Part shown: positions 1 to 6,420 of the stretch, piece after piece | Numbering within the stretch: the first letter of the stretch is position 1 | Layout of the letters: each line of letters begins with the position of its first letter | NCBI GenBank assembly: GCA_041608775.1 | Contig: JBFISC010000150.1 | Location: 1-8,783, forward strand | Length of the DNA: 8,783 nt | From: UBA7803 sp041608775 | GTDB lineage: Bacteria > Pseudomonadota > Gammaproteobacteria > Pseudomonadales > Azotimanducaceae | Direction of reading: 5' to 3' | The notes under the pieces: generated by a model | What the model was told of the DNA's origin: nothing | Database searches by the model: none | The model's input: the letters and a program-made list of their open reading frames with translations, nothing else | Program-made: the position numbers and the translations under genes

Positions 1-1797
1 GCCGCCGAACTGCTCGTCGCCCGCAGCCCGCGCCACCTCGCCCAGGCTCACCTCCCGAGAACCGTCTGCGACCCGGTAGGCGCCGGCCTCGAACCGGACC
101 TGCCCGGGCGCCGCCTGCAGCAGGTCGGCGGCGATGGCAATGCCCTTCTCCACCACCGCCCGCCCGGCACGGAGCACCGCGATGCCACCCATCTGGGACG
201 AACGCGAACCGCCGGTGCCGCCGCCGAACTTCACGAACCCGGTATCCCCCTGGATGATGCGGATGCGCTCAAAATCCAGCCCCAGGGACTCGCTCAGAAT
301 CTGCGCGTAGGCGGTCTCGTGACCCTGCCCGTGGGAATAGGTACCCACAACCACGTCGGCGCTGCCGTCGGCGTGCACCGTGACCCGCGCCTCCTCTTCC
401 GGCCCGCCGCCGGAGGATTCCACGTAGTACCCGAGACCGACCCCGAGCAGCCGTCCTTCCTGCCGCTCCGCGGCGCGGCGGGTCTCAAACCCCGCCCAGT
501 CGGCGCGCGCCATGGCCATGTCCATGGTGACCGCGAACTCACCGCTGCGCATCGTGACGCCAGAATGATTGGTGTACGGCAGGTCCTCGGGCCGGATGAA
601 GTTGCGCCGCCTGATCTCCTCCCGGGGCAGGCCGAGCTGCTCGGCGGCGGCATCCATCAGCCGTTCCATCACGTAGCACGCTTCCGGGCGGCCGGCACCG
701 CGATAGGCGGCCACCGGCATCACGTTGGTGAACAGGCAGCGCACCGAGTGATGCAGGGCCGGGATCCGGTAGACGGTGCCGACCACGCGCCCGCCGGCCA
801 TGGTCGGAACCAGCGGCCCCACCGCGGAGCAGTAGGCGCCCAGGTTCGCCAGCGTCACCACCCGCAGCCCGAGCACGACGCCCGCTTCGTCCAGCGCGAG
901 CTCGCAGCGGGTGAGGTTGTCGCGGCCGTGGGAATCCGAAAGAAACATCTCGCCGCGATCGCCCCGCCACTTCACCGGCCGGCCGAGCTCCCGGGCGGCG
1001 AACAGACAGACGCACGCCTCGGGATAGACCTCGCCGCGAATTCCAAAGCCGCCGCCGGTGGCGCCGCTGATCACCCGCACCTGCTCCGGCGGGACGCCGA
1101 AGATCGCCCTGGCCAGCACGCCCTGCTGGCCGTAGGCACCCTGACTCGGGTTGTAGAGCGTGAACCGGCCTTCCTCGAAGGCCGCGACGCAGGCCCGGGG
1201 CTCCAGCGGCGTCGGCGCGACCCGGTTGTTCACCAGGTCGAGGATCACGCGGTGCGGGGCGGCAAGGAAGGCCGCATCCGTGGCCGCCGGGTCACCGTTC
1301 TCGTAGTGGACGCAGAGATTGCTGCCCCGCTCGGGATGCAGGACCGGCGCGTCCGGACCGTCCGCCTGGCGGAGATCGACTACGGGCGCCAGATCGGCGA
1401 CGTCGAGCTCGACGTGATCGAGCGCCGCCAGCGCCTGGGCGCGGGACCTCGCCACCACGGCAACCAGCGGCTCGCCGACGAATCGTACCCGGTGCCGGGC
1501 GAGCACGGGGCGTTCGGGGATGAACGCCGGCGCGCCATCCACACCCTGGATCCGCGCCCGGCAGGGCAGCGCGCCGAGGCTGCTGAGATCCTCGCTGGTG
1601 TACACGGCGACCACACCGTCCGACCCGCGGGCGCCGCTTACCTCGAGCACGCGAATCTCGCCGTGACTGTACGGCGAGCGCAAAAACGCGGCGTGGAGCT
1701 GGCCGGGGAGGTTCACATCATCGGTAAATCGCGCGGCGCCCGTGATCAGACGCGGATCTTCGGTACGCGGCACGCTCTGTCCGATACCGAACTTCAC
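1..1797 (-). CDS. Xanthine dehydrogenase family molybdopterin-binding large subunit (form II CoxL-like), 3' end outside window
   Basis: Large catalytic subunit of a molybdenum hydroxylase, a family that hydroxylates aromatic heterocycles, purines or aldehydes with water as oxygen donor. The frame is open for 599 codons to the window edge; family members are usually about 750-800 aa, so the C-terminus with the catalytic Glu is missing. Visible: an N-terminal VKFGIGQSVPRTEDPRL segment typical of the family start, GGGFG at 248-252, AYRGAGRPEA at 364-373, GQGHET at 490-495 and GGSRS at 529-533, all molybdopterin-pocket motifs. AYRGAGR is the form II signature; true CO dehydrogenase (form I) has AYRCSFR, so CO oxidation is unlikely. 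I chose the GTG at 1797 because it matches the family N-terminus; no strong Shine-Dalgarno precedes it. It is the first gene of its unit, so FAD and 2Fe-2S subunits, if present, would lie beyond the left edge. The family call is firm; the substrate is unknown. Confidence 0.93.
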   Translation of the reverse strand, partial: MKFGIGQSVPRTEDPRLITGAARFTDDVNLPGQLHAAFLRSPYSHGEIRVLEVSGARGSDGVVAVYTSEDLSSLGALPCRARIQGVDGAPAFIPERPVLARHRVRFVGEPLVAVVARSRAQALAALDHVELDVADLAPVVDLRQADGPDAPVLHPERGSNLCVHYENGDPAATDAAFLAAPHRVILDLVNNRVAPTPLEPRACVAAFEEGRFTLYNPSQGAYGQQGVLARAIFGVPPEQVRVISGATGGGFGIRGEVYPEACVCLFAARELGRPVKWRGDRGEMFLSDSHGRDNLTRCELALDEAGVVLGLRVVTLANLGAYCSAVGPLVPTMAGGRVVGTVYRIPALHHSVRCLFTNVMPVAAYRGAGRPEACYVMERLMDAAAEQLGLPREEIRRRNFIRPEDLPYTNHSGVTMRSGEFAVTMDMAMARADWAGFETRRAAERQEGRLLGVGLGYYVESSGGGPEEEARVTVHADGSADVVVGTYSHGQGHETAYAQILSESLGLDFERIRIIQGDTGFVKFGGGTGGSRSSQMGGIAVLRAGRAVVEKGIAIAADLLQAAPGQVRFEAGAYRVADGSREVSLGEVARAAGDEQFGG

Positions 1798-1841
1798 GAC
1801 GGAGCTGAGTTTCCGAGGCTGGCTCGCGGCAACACAGGCAT

Positions 1842-1861
1842 CGCTCGAGTATACGAGAGCG
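1842..1861. promoter_or_regulatory. Imperfect 20-bp palindrome in the divergent promoter region; candidate operator or symmetric -10
   Basis: The sequence reads CGCTC-GA-GTATAC-GA-GAGCG, with 16 of 20 positions symmetric. It lies 44 bp from the GTG of the molybdenum hydroxylase gene and 69 bp from the ATG of the hydrolase gene. It contains TATACT on the minus strand (1853 to 1848) and TATACG on the plus strand (1850 to 1855), both plausible -10 hexamers, so one element could serve both divergent genes. No convincing -35 hexamer is seen on either side, which would fit an activator-dependent promoter. The symmetry is visible in the sequence; the regulatory role is inference. Confidence 0.4.
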
Positions 1862-1930
1862 CGGAACGCTGCCGCCAGCAGGCACGGTGGTAAGCTTGCC
1901 GCCATCTGCCACCATCGAAGCGAGCCGCCC

Positions 1931-2977
1931 ATGAGCGCCCACCCCATCGCCGACGACCCCCGCATCGACCCGCGCATCAAGGCCCTGTTCGCACCCATGG
2001 CCGACTTCACGGGCGGGTCGAGCGAACCGGCGCGGAGCCGCGAGGAGATGCTGGCCCGGGCCGGCAGCGATTCGGCGGTCGAGCAGCGGGAGGGCATGAA
2101 GGCGTTCCTCGAGCTCTGCGACACGGAGGAGATCGCACCGTCACACGGCCTCGCGGTCAGCGAGCATCAGATCGTCTCCGAGCCGGACGGCAACACCATC
2201 AACGTCCGCTTCATCCGACCCGAGGGCGGTGCCCGCCTGCCGTGCGTCTACTACATCCATGGGGGCGGCATGCAGGTGATGTCCTGCTACGACGGCAACT
2301 ACCGGGCCTGGGGTCGACTGATCGCCGCCCAAGGGGTCGCCGTGGCGATGGTGGACTTCCGCAACGCGCTGTCGCCCTCGTCGGTGCCGGAGATTGCACC
2401 GTTTCCGGCCGGGCTGAACGACTGTGTGTCAGGGCTCAGGTGGCTGATCGCGCACGCGGACGAGCTCGGGGTGGATGCCGGTCACGTCATCGTCGCCGGC
2501 GAGAGCGGCGGCGGCAACCTGACCCTGGCAACGGGGCTGAAGCTGAAGCAGGACGGCGACCTCGGGCTCATTCGCGGCCTGTACGCGCTGTGTCCCTACA
2601 TCGCCGGCAGCTGGCCCCGCGACGAGTTTCCTTCCTCCACCGAGAACGAGGGCATCCTGCTCAATCTGCACAACGACCAGGGCGCGCTCGCCTACGGGAT
2701 CGCGGAGTTCGAGCGCCGCAACCCGCTGGCGTGGCCGGGCTTCGCCAGCGAGGCGGACCTGCAGGGACTGGTGCCAACGGTGATCAGCGTCAACGAGTGT
2801 GACCCGCTGCGCGACGAAGGCATCGACTTCTACCGTCGCCTGCTGCGCGCCGGCGTGACCGCCCGCTGCCGGCAGGTCATGGGCACGATTCACGGCACGG
2901 AGATATTTCCCCTGGCCTGCCCCGACATCAGCCGCGAAGCCGCCGCCATGATCGCGGAGTTCTGCAGAAACGCCTAG
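1931..2977 (+). CDS. Alpha/beta-hydrolase, HSL (family IV) esterase/lipase type
   Basis: A 348-aa cytoplasmic carboxylesterase-like enzyme without a signal peptide. Visible residues: oxyanion-hole motif HGGG at 110-113 within YYIHGGGMQV, nucleophile elbow GESGGG with Ser192, acid Asp291 in NECDPLRDEG, and His321 in GTIHGTE. The order and spacing fit the hormone-sensitive-lipase family; GESGGG stands where GDSAGG is more common. The frame is open upstream to 1742, but the ATG at 1931 (MSAHPIADDPRIDPRIKALF) is preferred because the extra residues overlap the divergent gene and resemble nothing in the family. The Shine-Dalgarno is weak. It is divergent from the molybdenum hydroxylase gene and may share control with it. 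The natural substrate is unknown; these enzymes typically cleave short or medium acyl esters or small lactones. Confidence 0.9.
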   Translation: MSAHPIADDPRIDPRIKALFAPMADFTGGSSEPARSREEMLARAGSDSAVEQREGMKAFLELCDTEEIAPSHGLAVSEHQIVSEPDGNTINVRFIRPEGGARLPCVYYIHGGGMQVMSCYDGNYRAWGRLIAAQGVAVAMVDFRNALSPSSVPEIAPFPAGLNDCVSGLRWLIAHADELGVDAGHVIVAGESGGGNLTLATGLKLKQDGDLGLIRGLYALCPYIAGSWPRDEFPSSTENEGILLNLHNDQGALAYGIAEFERRNPLAWPGFASEADLQGLVPTVISVNECDPLRDEGIDFYRRLLRAGVTARCRQVMGTIHGTEIFPLACPDISREAAAMIAEFCRNA

Positions 2978-3006
2978 GCGCCGGGCCAGGCCACTGCCCG
3001 ATGCGC
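2978..3006. terminator. Hairpin between convergent genes, possible bidirectional terminator
   Basis: Left arm GCGCCGGGC (2978-2986) pairs fully with GCCCG (2996-3000) plus GCGC (3003-3006), giving nine G/C-rich pairs with a 2-nt bulge (AT at 3001-3002) and a 9-nt loop. It fills the 28-bp gap between the stop of the hydrolase gene and the stop of the convergent FAH-family gene. There is no T-run after either arm, so it is not a textbook intrinsic terminator; it may only stabilise 3' ends. Confidence 0.35.
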
Positions 3007-3851
3007 TAGCCTACCGTGACCCGGTGGCGCAGGGTGCCGATGGGTTTGACCTCAACCTCGATCACGTCGCCCTCATCCATGAACACCGGCGGCGTGCGGG
3101 CGGCGCCGACGCCCCCCGGCGTGCCGGTGACGATCACGTCGCCCGGCAGCAGCTCGGTGAACGTGGAGCAGTAGGCGATGATGTCGCCGAAGTCGAACAC
3201 CAGCAGGTCGGCGGTGGCGTTCTGCATCACCTTGCCGTTCAGGCGCGTGGTGATCTCCATCTTCGACACGTCCCCCACCTCGTCGGGCGTCATCATCCAC
3301 GGCCCGAAGCCGCCGGTGGCGGGGAAATTCTTGCCCGGCGTGAACTGGCTGGTCTGGCGCTGGTACTCGCGCACGCTGCCGTCGTTGTAGACGCTGTAGC
3401 CGGCCACATGATCGAGGGCATCGGCCTTGGCGATGCGCCGACCGGACTTGCCGATCACCAGCGCGATCTCGCCTTCGTAATCCAGCGTCTTCGATTCCTT
3501 CGGTCGCACCATGGGCTGCTCGTGACCCATCTGGGCGCTGGCGAACCGGACGAAGATGGTCGGGAAGCCTTCGCCGCCGCGCCCGGTCTCCTCCTGGTGG
3601 GCCTTGTAGTTGAGGCCGACGCAGAGAATCTTGTCCGGGTTCGGCAGCGTCGGCAGGTAGCTCACGTCCGCCAGCGCCAGATCCGCCTCGTCACCGCAGA
3701 CCCGCGCGAGCTCGGCCAGCGCGTCCGCGGCGATCGCCGACTTCAGGTCCGCGAACTTGCCGCGCCGACCCACGTCCACCACGCCGCTGCCGTCGCGGGT
3801 CAGGTATCCGAACGAGGGCGACTGGTCCTGCAGAAACGACAGCCAGCGCAT
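3006..3851 (-). CDS. Fumarylacetoacetate hydrolase (FAH) family protein
   Basis: A 281-aa enzyme of the FAH superfamily, which hydrolyses, decarboxylates, isomerises or hydrates 2-oxo/enol diacids, often at the end of aromatic catabolism. An N-terminal arm (1-70) is followed by the core from about 71: VGLNYKAHQEE at 78-88 with His85, a divalent-metal triad Glu126 and Glu128 (DYEGEIALVIG) and Asp157 (YNDGSVRE), and the closing TGTPGGVG at 242-249. The length fits single-domain members. The start is the ATG at 3851, giving MRWLSFLQ, five bases after the stop of the alcohol dehydrogenase gene, so translation is probably coupled. The same frame stays open far upstream, but that part is an artefact inside the neighbouring gene. 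Exact reaction (hydrolase, ureidoglycolate lyase-like, isomerase) cannot be told from motifs alone. Confidence 0.93.
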   Translation of the reverse strand: MRWLSFLQDQSPSFGYLTRDGSGVVDVGRRGKFADLKSAIAADALAELARVCGDEADLALADVSYLPTLPNPDKILCVGLNYKAHQEETGRGGEGFPTIFVRFASAQMGHEQPMVRPKESKTLDYEGEIALVIGKSGRRIAKADALDHVAGYSVYNDGSVREYQRQTSQFTPGKNFPATGGFGPWMMTPDEVGDVSKMEITTRLNGKVMQNATADLLVFDFGDIIAYCSTFTELLPGDVIVTGTPGGVGAARTPPVFMDEGDVIEVEVKPIGTLRHRVTVG

Positions 3852-3856
3852 GGGCG

Positions 3857-4939
3857 CTACTCGAACATGATGACGTTGCGGGCAATCTCGCCGGTCTCGA
3901 GCTGCTTCATGGCGTCGTTGATGTCCTCGAGCTTGATGTGGCTCGAGATCATGTCGTCGAGGTGCAGCTTGCCCTGCAGGTAAAGATCCACGAAGCGCGG
4001 CATGTCGACGCGGAACCGGTTGGAGCCCATGAACGAGCCCTGGATCTTCTTCTCGAACAGGAAGTCGACACCGTGCAGCGACACCATGTCGCCCGGGGGA
4101 ATCATGCCGATGATCGTCGCCGTGCCCCCGTTGCGCAGCATGTTGAACGCCTGCTCGGCGGTGACCTTCAGGCCGATGGCCTCGAAGGTGTAGTGGGCAC
4201 CGCCGCCGGTCAGCTCTTTCACCGCCTCGACGGCGTCGGTCTCCTTGGCGTTCACCACGTCCGTGGCGCCGAACTTGCGCGCAAGGTCGAGCTTCGAGGC
4301 CACCGCGTCGACGGCGATCACCCGGCTGGCGCCGGCGATGGCGGCGCCGTTGACGCAGGACAGTCCCACGCCGCCGCAGCCGATCACGGCCACCGTGGAG
4401 CCGGGCTCCACCTTCGCGGTGTGGATCACGGCGCCGACGCCGGTGGTCACCCCGCAGCCGATCAGGGCGGCCCGGTCCAGGGGCATGTCCTCGCGGATCT
4501 TCGCCACCGCGTGCTCGTGCACCAGCATGTGCTCCGCGAAGGAGCCGAGGTTGGCGAACTGGGTCAGCGGCTTGCCGCCGTGGGAAATGCGCGCCTCCTG
4601 ATCCGGCCCGCGCCGGGTCTCGGGCTCCTGGCACAGGGTCATGCGGCCCGTGAGGCAGTACTCGCAGTGACCGCAGAACACCGACAGACAGGTGATGACG
4701 TGGTCGCCGGGCTTCACGTAGTGCACGTCGGAGCCGACCTGCTCCACGATCCCGGCGCTCTCGTGGCCGAGCACCATCGGCAGCTGGCCCGGGTAGGTGC
4801 CGTTGAAGAAATGCAGATCGGAATGACACACGCCGGCGGCCACCGTCCGGATCAGCACCTCGCGCGGGCCAGGCTTGGAAACCTCGATCTCCTCGATCTC
4901 CATGGGCTGATTCACCTCACGGAATACGGCTGCTTTCAT
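3857..4939 (-). CDS. Zinc-dependent alcohol dehydrogenase, class III-like MDR family
   Basis: A 360-aa NAD(P)-dependent oxidoreductase that interconverts an alcohol and an aldehyde or ketone. Catalytic-zinc ligands appear as Cys38 (GVCHSD), His59 (GHE) and Cys162 (GCGVTTG). The structural-zinc lobe is intact with Cys89, Cys92, Cys95 and Cys103. The Rossmann motif is GCGGVG at 187-192, with Asp211 at the end of the second strand, which favours NAD over NADP. The ATG at 4939 is preceded by a strong GGGGGAG Shine-Dalgarno and matches the family start MKAAVFREVNQP. It lies 45 bp downstream of the pdxA-like gene and 5 bp upstream of the FAH-family gene on the same strand, so an operon is likely. 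The motifs place it in the medium-chain zinc ADH family near class III; a formaldehyde/glutathione role is possible but the context suggests a catabolic alcohol. Confidence 0.95.
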   Translation of the reverse strand: MKAAVFREVNQPMEIEEIEVSKPGPREVLIRTVAAGVCHSDLHFFNGTYPGQLPMVLGHESAGIVEQVGSDVHYVKPGDHVITCLSVFCGHCEYCLTGRMTLCQEPETRRGPDQEARISHGGKPLTQFANLGSFAEHMLVHEHAVAKIREDMPLDRAALIGCGVTTGVGAVIHTAKVEPGSTVAVIGCGGVGLSCVNGAAIAGASRVIAVDAVASKLDLARKFGATDVVNAKETDAVEAVKELTGGGAHYTFEAIGLKVTAEQAFNMLRNGGTATIIGMIPPGDMVSLHGVDFLFEKKIQGSFMGSNRFRVDMPRFVDLYLQGKLHLDDMISSHIKLEDINDAMKQLETGEIARNVIMFE

Positions 4940-4984
4940 GGTGCTCCCCCGAATGTGTGAAGCTCCGGAGTGTGCCCCAGCGCG

Positions 4985-5989
4985 CTAGAGCTGCGCAAGG
5001 CGACGGTCGATGAGGGCCTCGGCAGCTGCGATGGCGGCCACCAGGCTGCGCGGGTCGGCGCGACCGTGACCGGCAATGTCGAAGGCGGTTCCGTGATCGA
5101 CGGAGGTTCGCACGAACGGGATGCCCAGGGTAGCCGTGGTGCTGGCGTGGAAGTCGTGGACCTTGATGGCGATGTGGCCCTGGTCGTGATAGAGGGCCAG
5201 CACCACGTCGAACTCGCCGTCGATGGCCCGGGTGAACACCGAGTCCGCCGGCCAGGGCCCCGAGGCGTCGAGTCCGAGAGCCCGCGCATCGGCCACGGCC
5301 GGAGCCAGCTCGTCGATCTCCTCCCGCCCCAGCAGCCCGCCTTCGCCGCCGTGGGGGTTCAGCGCCGCCACCGCGATGCGGGCACCCGGCAGCCCCCAGC
5401 GGTCCAGGGTCGCCGCGGTGAGCCGCAGCTTATCCAGCACATTGGCACGGGTGACGTAGCGGGCGGCCTCGATCAGAGGCTTGTGGGTGGACAGATGCAC
5501 CACCCGGAGCCCCGGCGTCATCAGCATCGTCGCCGTCCCCTCGCTGCCCGTCAGGCGGCCGAGAATCTCCTGATGGCCGATGTCGTCGACGTAGCCGGCA
5601 GCGTGAATGGCTTCTTTGTGAATCGGGCAGGTGACCATGCCGGCCAGGGTCCCGTCGAGGCACGCCCGAGCTGCGGTCTCCACGGACCTGACCGCGACCT
5701 CACCGCAGACGGCATCCACACGGCCGAAGCGGAAGCCCGGCGCTTCGATGCCGACATCCAGCAGCGCCAGCGGGCCCTCGACCTGCTCCGGCGCGGTCAC
5801 CGCCTGGACCGGCCGCAGGCTCACACCGGCGGCCGCCGCGCCCCGCTCCAGCGCCCAGGCCGTGCCCACCAGCAGCAGCGGCCGGGGAGACGCGGTAGCG
5901 CTGGCGAGAATCCGGCCGGCCACAATCCGGGCGGCGATTTCCGGACCGATGCCGGCGGGGTCGCCGAGCGTCACGCCGAGCGGTAACAT
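4985..5989 (-). CDS. pdxA: PdxA-family 4-phosphate dehydrogenase, PdxA2-like
   Basis: A 334-aa NAD-dependent, metal-requiring oxidative decarboxylase. Metal ligands are His169 (LSTHKP), His213 (NPHGGEGG) and His268 (YHDQGH), at the spacing of E. coli PdxA. Other signatures: TLGDPAGIGPEI near the N-terminus, CPIHKEAIH at 121-129, and SVDHGTAFDIAG at 296-307. The forms YHDQGHIAIK and HGTAFDIAG are closer to PdxA2, which acts on 4-phospho-D-threonate or D-erythronate, and to TphB-like diol dehydrogenases than to vitamin B6 PdxA (YHDQGLPVLK, HGTALELAG in E. coli). The neighbours agree: no ksgA, apaH or surA, but an alcohol dehydrogenase and an FAH-family enzyme downstream. The DUF1537 kinase that normally pairs with PdxA2 is not in the window. 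The ATG at 5989 gives the family N-terminus but has no clear Shine-Dalgarno. Family is certain; PdxA2 assignment is my judgement. Confidence 0.92.
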   Translation of the reverse strand: MLPLGVTLGDPAGIGPEIAARIVAGRILASATASPRPLLLVGTAWALERGAAAAGVSLRPVQAVTAPEQVEGPLALLDVGIEAPGFRFGRVDAVCGEVAVRSVETAARACLDGTLAGMVTCPIHKEAIHAAGYVDDIGHQEILGRLTGSEGTATMLMTPGLRVVHLSTHKPLIEAARYVTRANVLDKLRLTAATLDRWGLPGARIAVAALNPHGGEGGLLGREEIDELAPAVADARALGLDASGPWPADSVFTRAIDGEFDVVLALYHDQGHIAIKVHDFHASTTATLGIPFVRTSVDHGTAFDIAGHGRADPRSLVAAIAAAEALIDRRLAQL

Positions 5990-6000
5990 AGGCCCGGAAC

Positions 6001-6010
6001 TGTATATTCA
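6001..6010. promoter_or_regulatory. Near-palindromic A/T element in a 30-bp divergent intergenic gap
   Basis: TGTATATTCA lies in the middle of the gap between the divergent pdxA-like gene (start 5989) and zinc-ribbon gene (start 6020), and 8 of its 10 positions are symmetric. It offers TATATT on the plus strand and TATACA on the minus strand as -10 hexamers in an otherwise G/C-rich stretch. If used, each transcript would have a leader of only about 5 nt, which fits the lack of clear ribosome binding sites at both starts. No good -35 boxes are seen, so this is tentative. Confidence 0.3.
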
Positions 6011-6019
6011 TCCAGTCGC

Positions 6020-6256
6020 ATGCAACGCCTGAACGAGCTGGTGGAGAAATTCAAAGTCTACGCCCTTTGCGTGCCCTGCGGACGCATGGAGCCGGTGGAC
6101 CTGCGCGCCGCCGTGGCCCGCCTGGGGGAGAGCGCCACCGTCGCCGATCTGCGCCGGCGCGTGCGCTGCCAGGGCTGTCGCCGCCGCACCCGCGACGTGC
6201 GGGTGGTTTACGTCGGGCCCGAGGACCGACCGGCGTCCTTTCACTACCGACGCTGA
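6020..6256 (+). CDS. Small zinc-ribbon protein with two CxxC knuckles
   Basis: A 78-aa protein of unknown function. Cys17-x-x-Cys20 (CVPCGR) and Cys50-x-x-Cys53 (CQGCRR) lie 30 residues apart, the arrangement of a zinc ribbon. Between them is an amphipathic Leu-rich stretch (DLRAAVARLGESATVADLRR), and the second knuckle is followed by an Arg-rich segment and a beta-strand-like RVVYVG. The codon third positions are strongly G/C as in its neighbours, which supports a real gene. I recall proteobacterial hypothetical proteins with the same plan (CxxCGR, helical spacer, RCxxCG, basic tail), but no named function. Zinc binding and nucleic-acid or protein contact are inference. It starts 30 bp from the divergent pdxA-like gene and ends 14 bp before the 10-bp repeat array. 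Confidence 0.75.
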   Translation: MQRLNELVEKFKVYALCVPCGRMEPVDLRAAVARLGESATVADLRRRVRCQGCRRRTRDVRVVYVGPEDRPASFHYRR

Positions 6257-6270
6257 CACCGGCGGCCGAA

Positions 6271-6320
6271 GGGCGCGGAAGGGCGCGGAAGGGCGCGGAA
6301 GGGCGCGGAAGGGCGCGGAA
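6271..6320. repeat. Five perfect tandem copies of a 10-bp unit (GGGCGCGGAA)
   Basis: The unit GGGCGCGGAA occurs five times head to tail without a mismatch, for 50 bp. The preceding ten bases (GGCGGCCGAA, 6261-6270) may be a decayed copy; the run then stops at GCAGGATAGC. It sits between the stop of the zinc-ribbon gene and the PLDc_N gene, in non-coding DNA. The unit length is close to one helical turn, so all copies face the same side of the DNA. Perfect identity suggests recent expansion by slippage; a role as stacked binding sites is speculative. Confidence 0.97.
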
Positions 6321-6386
6321 GCAGGATAGCCGGAACAAAGGCCACCGCCAGTCCGGCCAGGCGTGAACGCCGCCGGCCCCGCGCGC

Positions 6387-6392
6387 TATCAT
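6387..6392 (+). promoter_or_regulatory. Candidate -10 box (TATCAT) for the PLDc_N gene
   Basis: TATCAT differs from TATAAT at one position and stands out in a G/C-rich stretch 28 bp upstream of the ATG at 6421, which gives a leader of about 21 nt containing a GGAG ribosome binding site. The matching -35 is poor: GTGAAC at 6362-6367 with a 19-bp spacer is the best option. It would place transcription start after the 10-bp repeat array, leaving that array upstream of the promoter. Confidence 0.35.
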
Positions 6393-6420
6393 CGGCGTCA
6401 CACAGGCGGAGACATACACC

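Noticed and set aside
319..1893. Open plus-strand frame of 524 codons opposite the molybdenum hydroxylase gene
   Set aside because: The minus strand encodes a continuous protein with all family motifs; the plus frame gives a low-complexity, His/Arg/Ala-rich translation typical of antisense frames in high-GC DNA.
3006..4829. A 607-codon minus frame suggesting a fusion of the FAH-family protein with an upstream domain
   Set aside because: Upstream of 3851 the translation is Arg-rich nonsense, while the alcohol dehydrogenase in another frame covers the same DNA with intact zinc and NAD motifs.
3938..4960. Long plus-strand frame (340 codons) opposite the alcohol dehydrogenase gene
   Set aside because: Antisense shadow; no recognisable motif, and the minus-strand gene is unambiguous.
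4963..4970. Perfect 8-bp palindrome CTCCGGAG upstream of the alcohol dehydrogenase gene
   Set aside because: It is too short to be notable in high-GC DNA, and the flanks do not extend the symmetry.
4970..5986. Plus-strand frame of 338 codons nearly coextensive with the pdxA-like gene
   Set aside because: The near-full overlap is an effect of high GC at codon position 3; the translation resembles no known family.
6261..6320. CRISPR array
   Set aside because: Units are 10 bp and directly adjacent with no spacers, and no cas gene is nearby.
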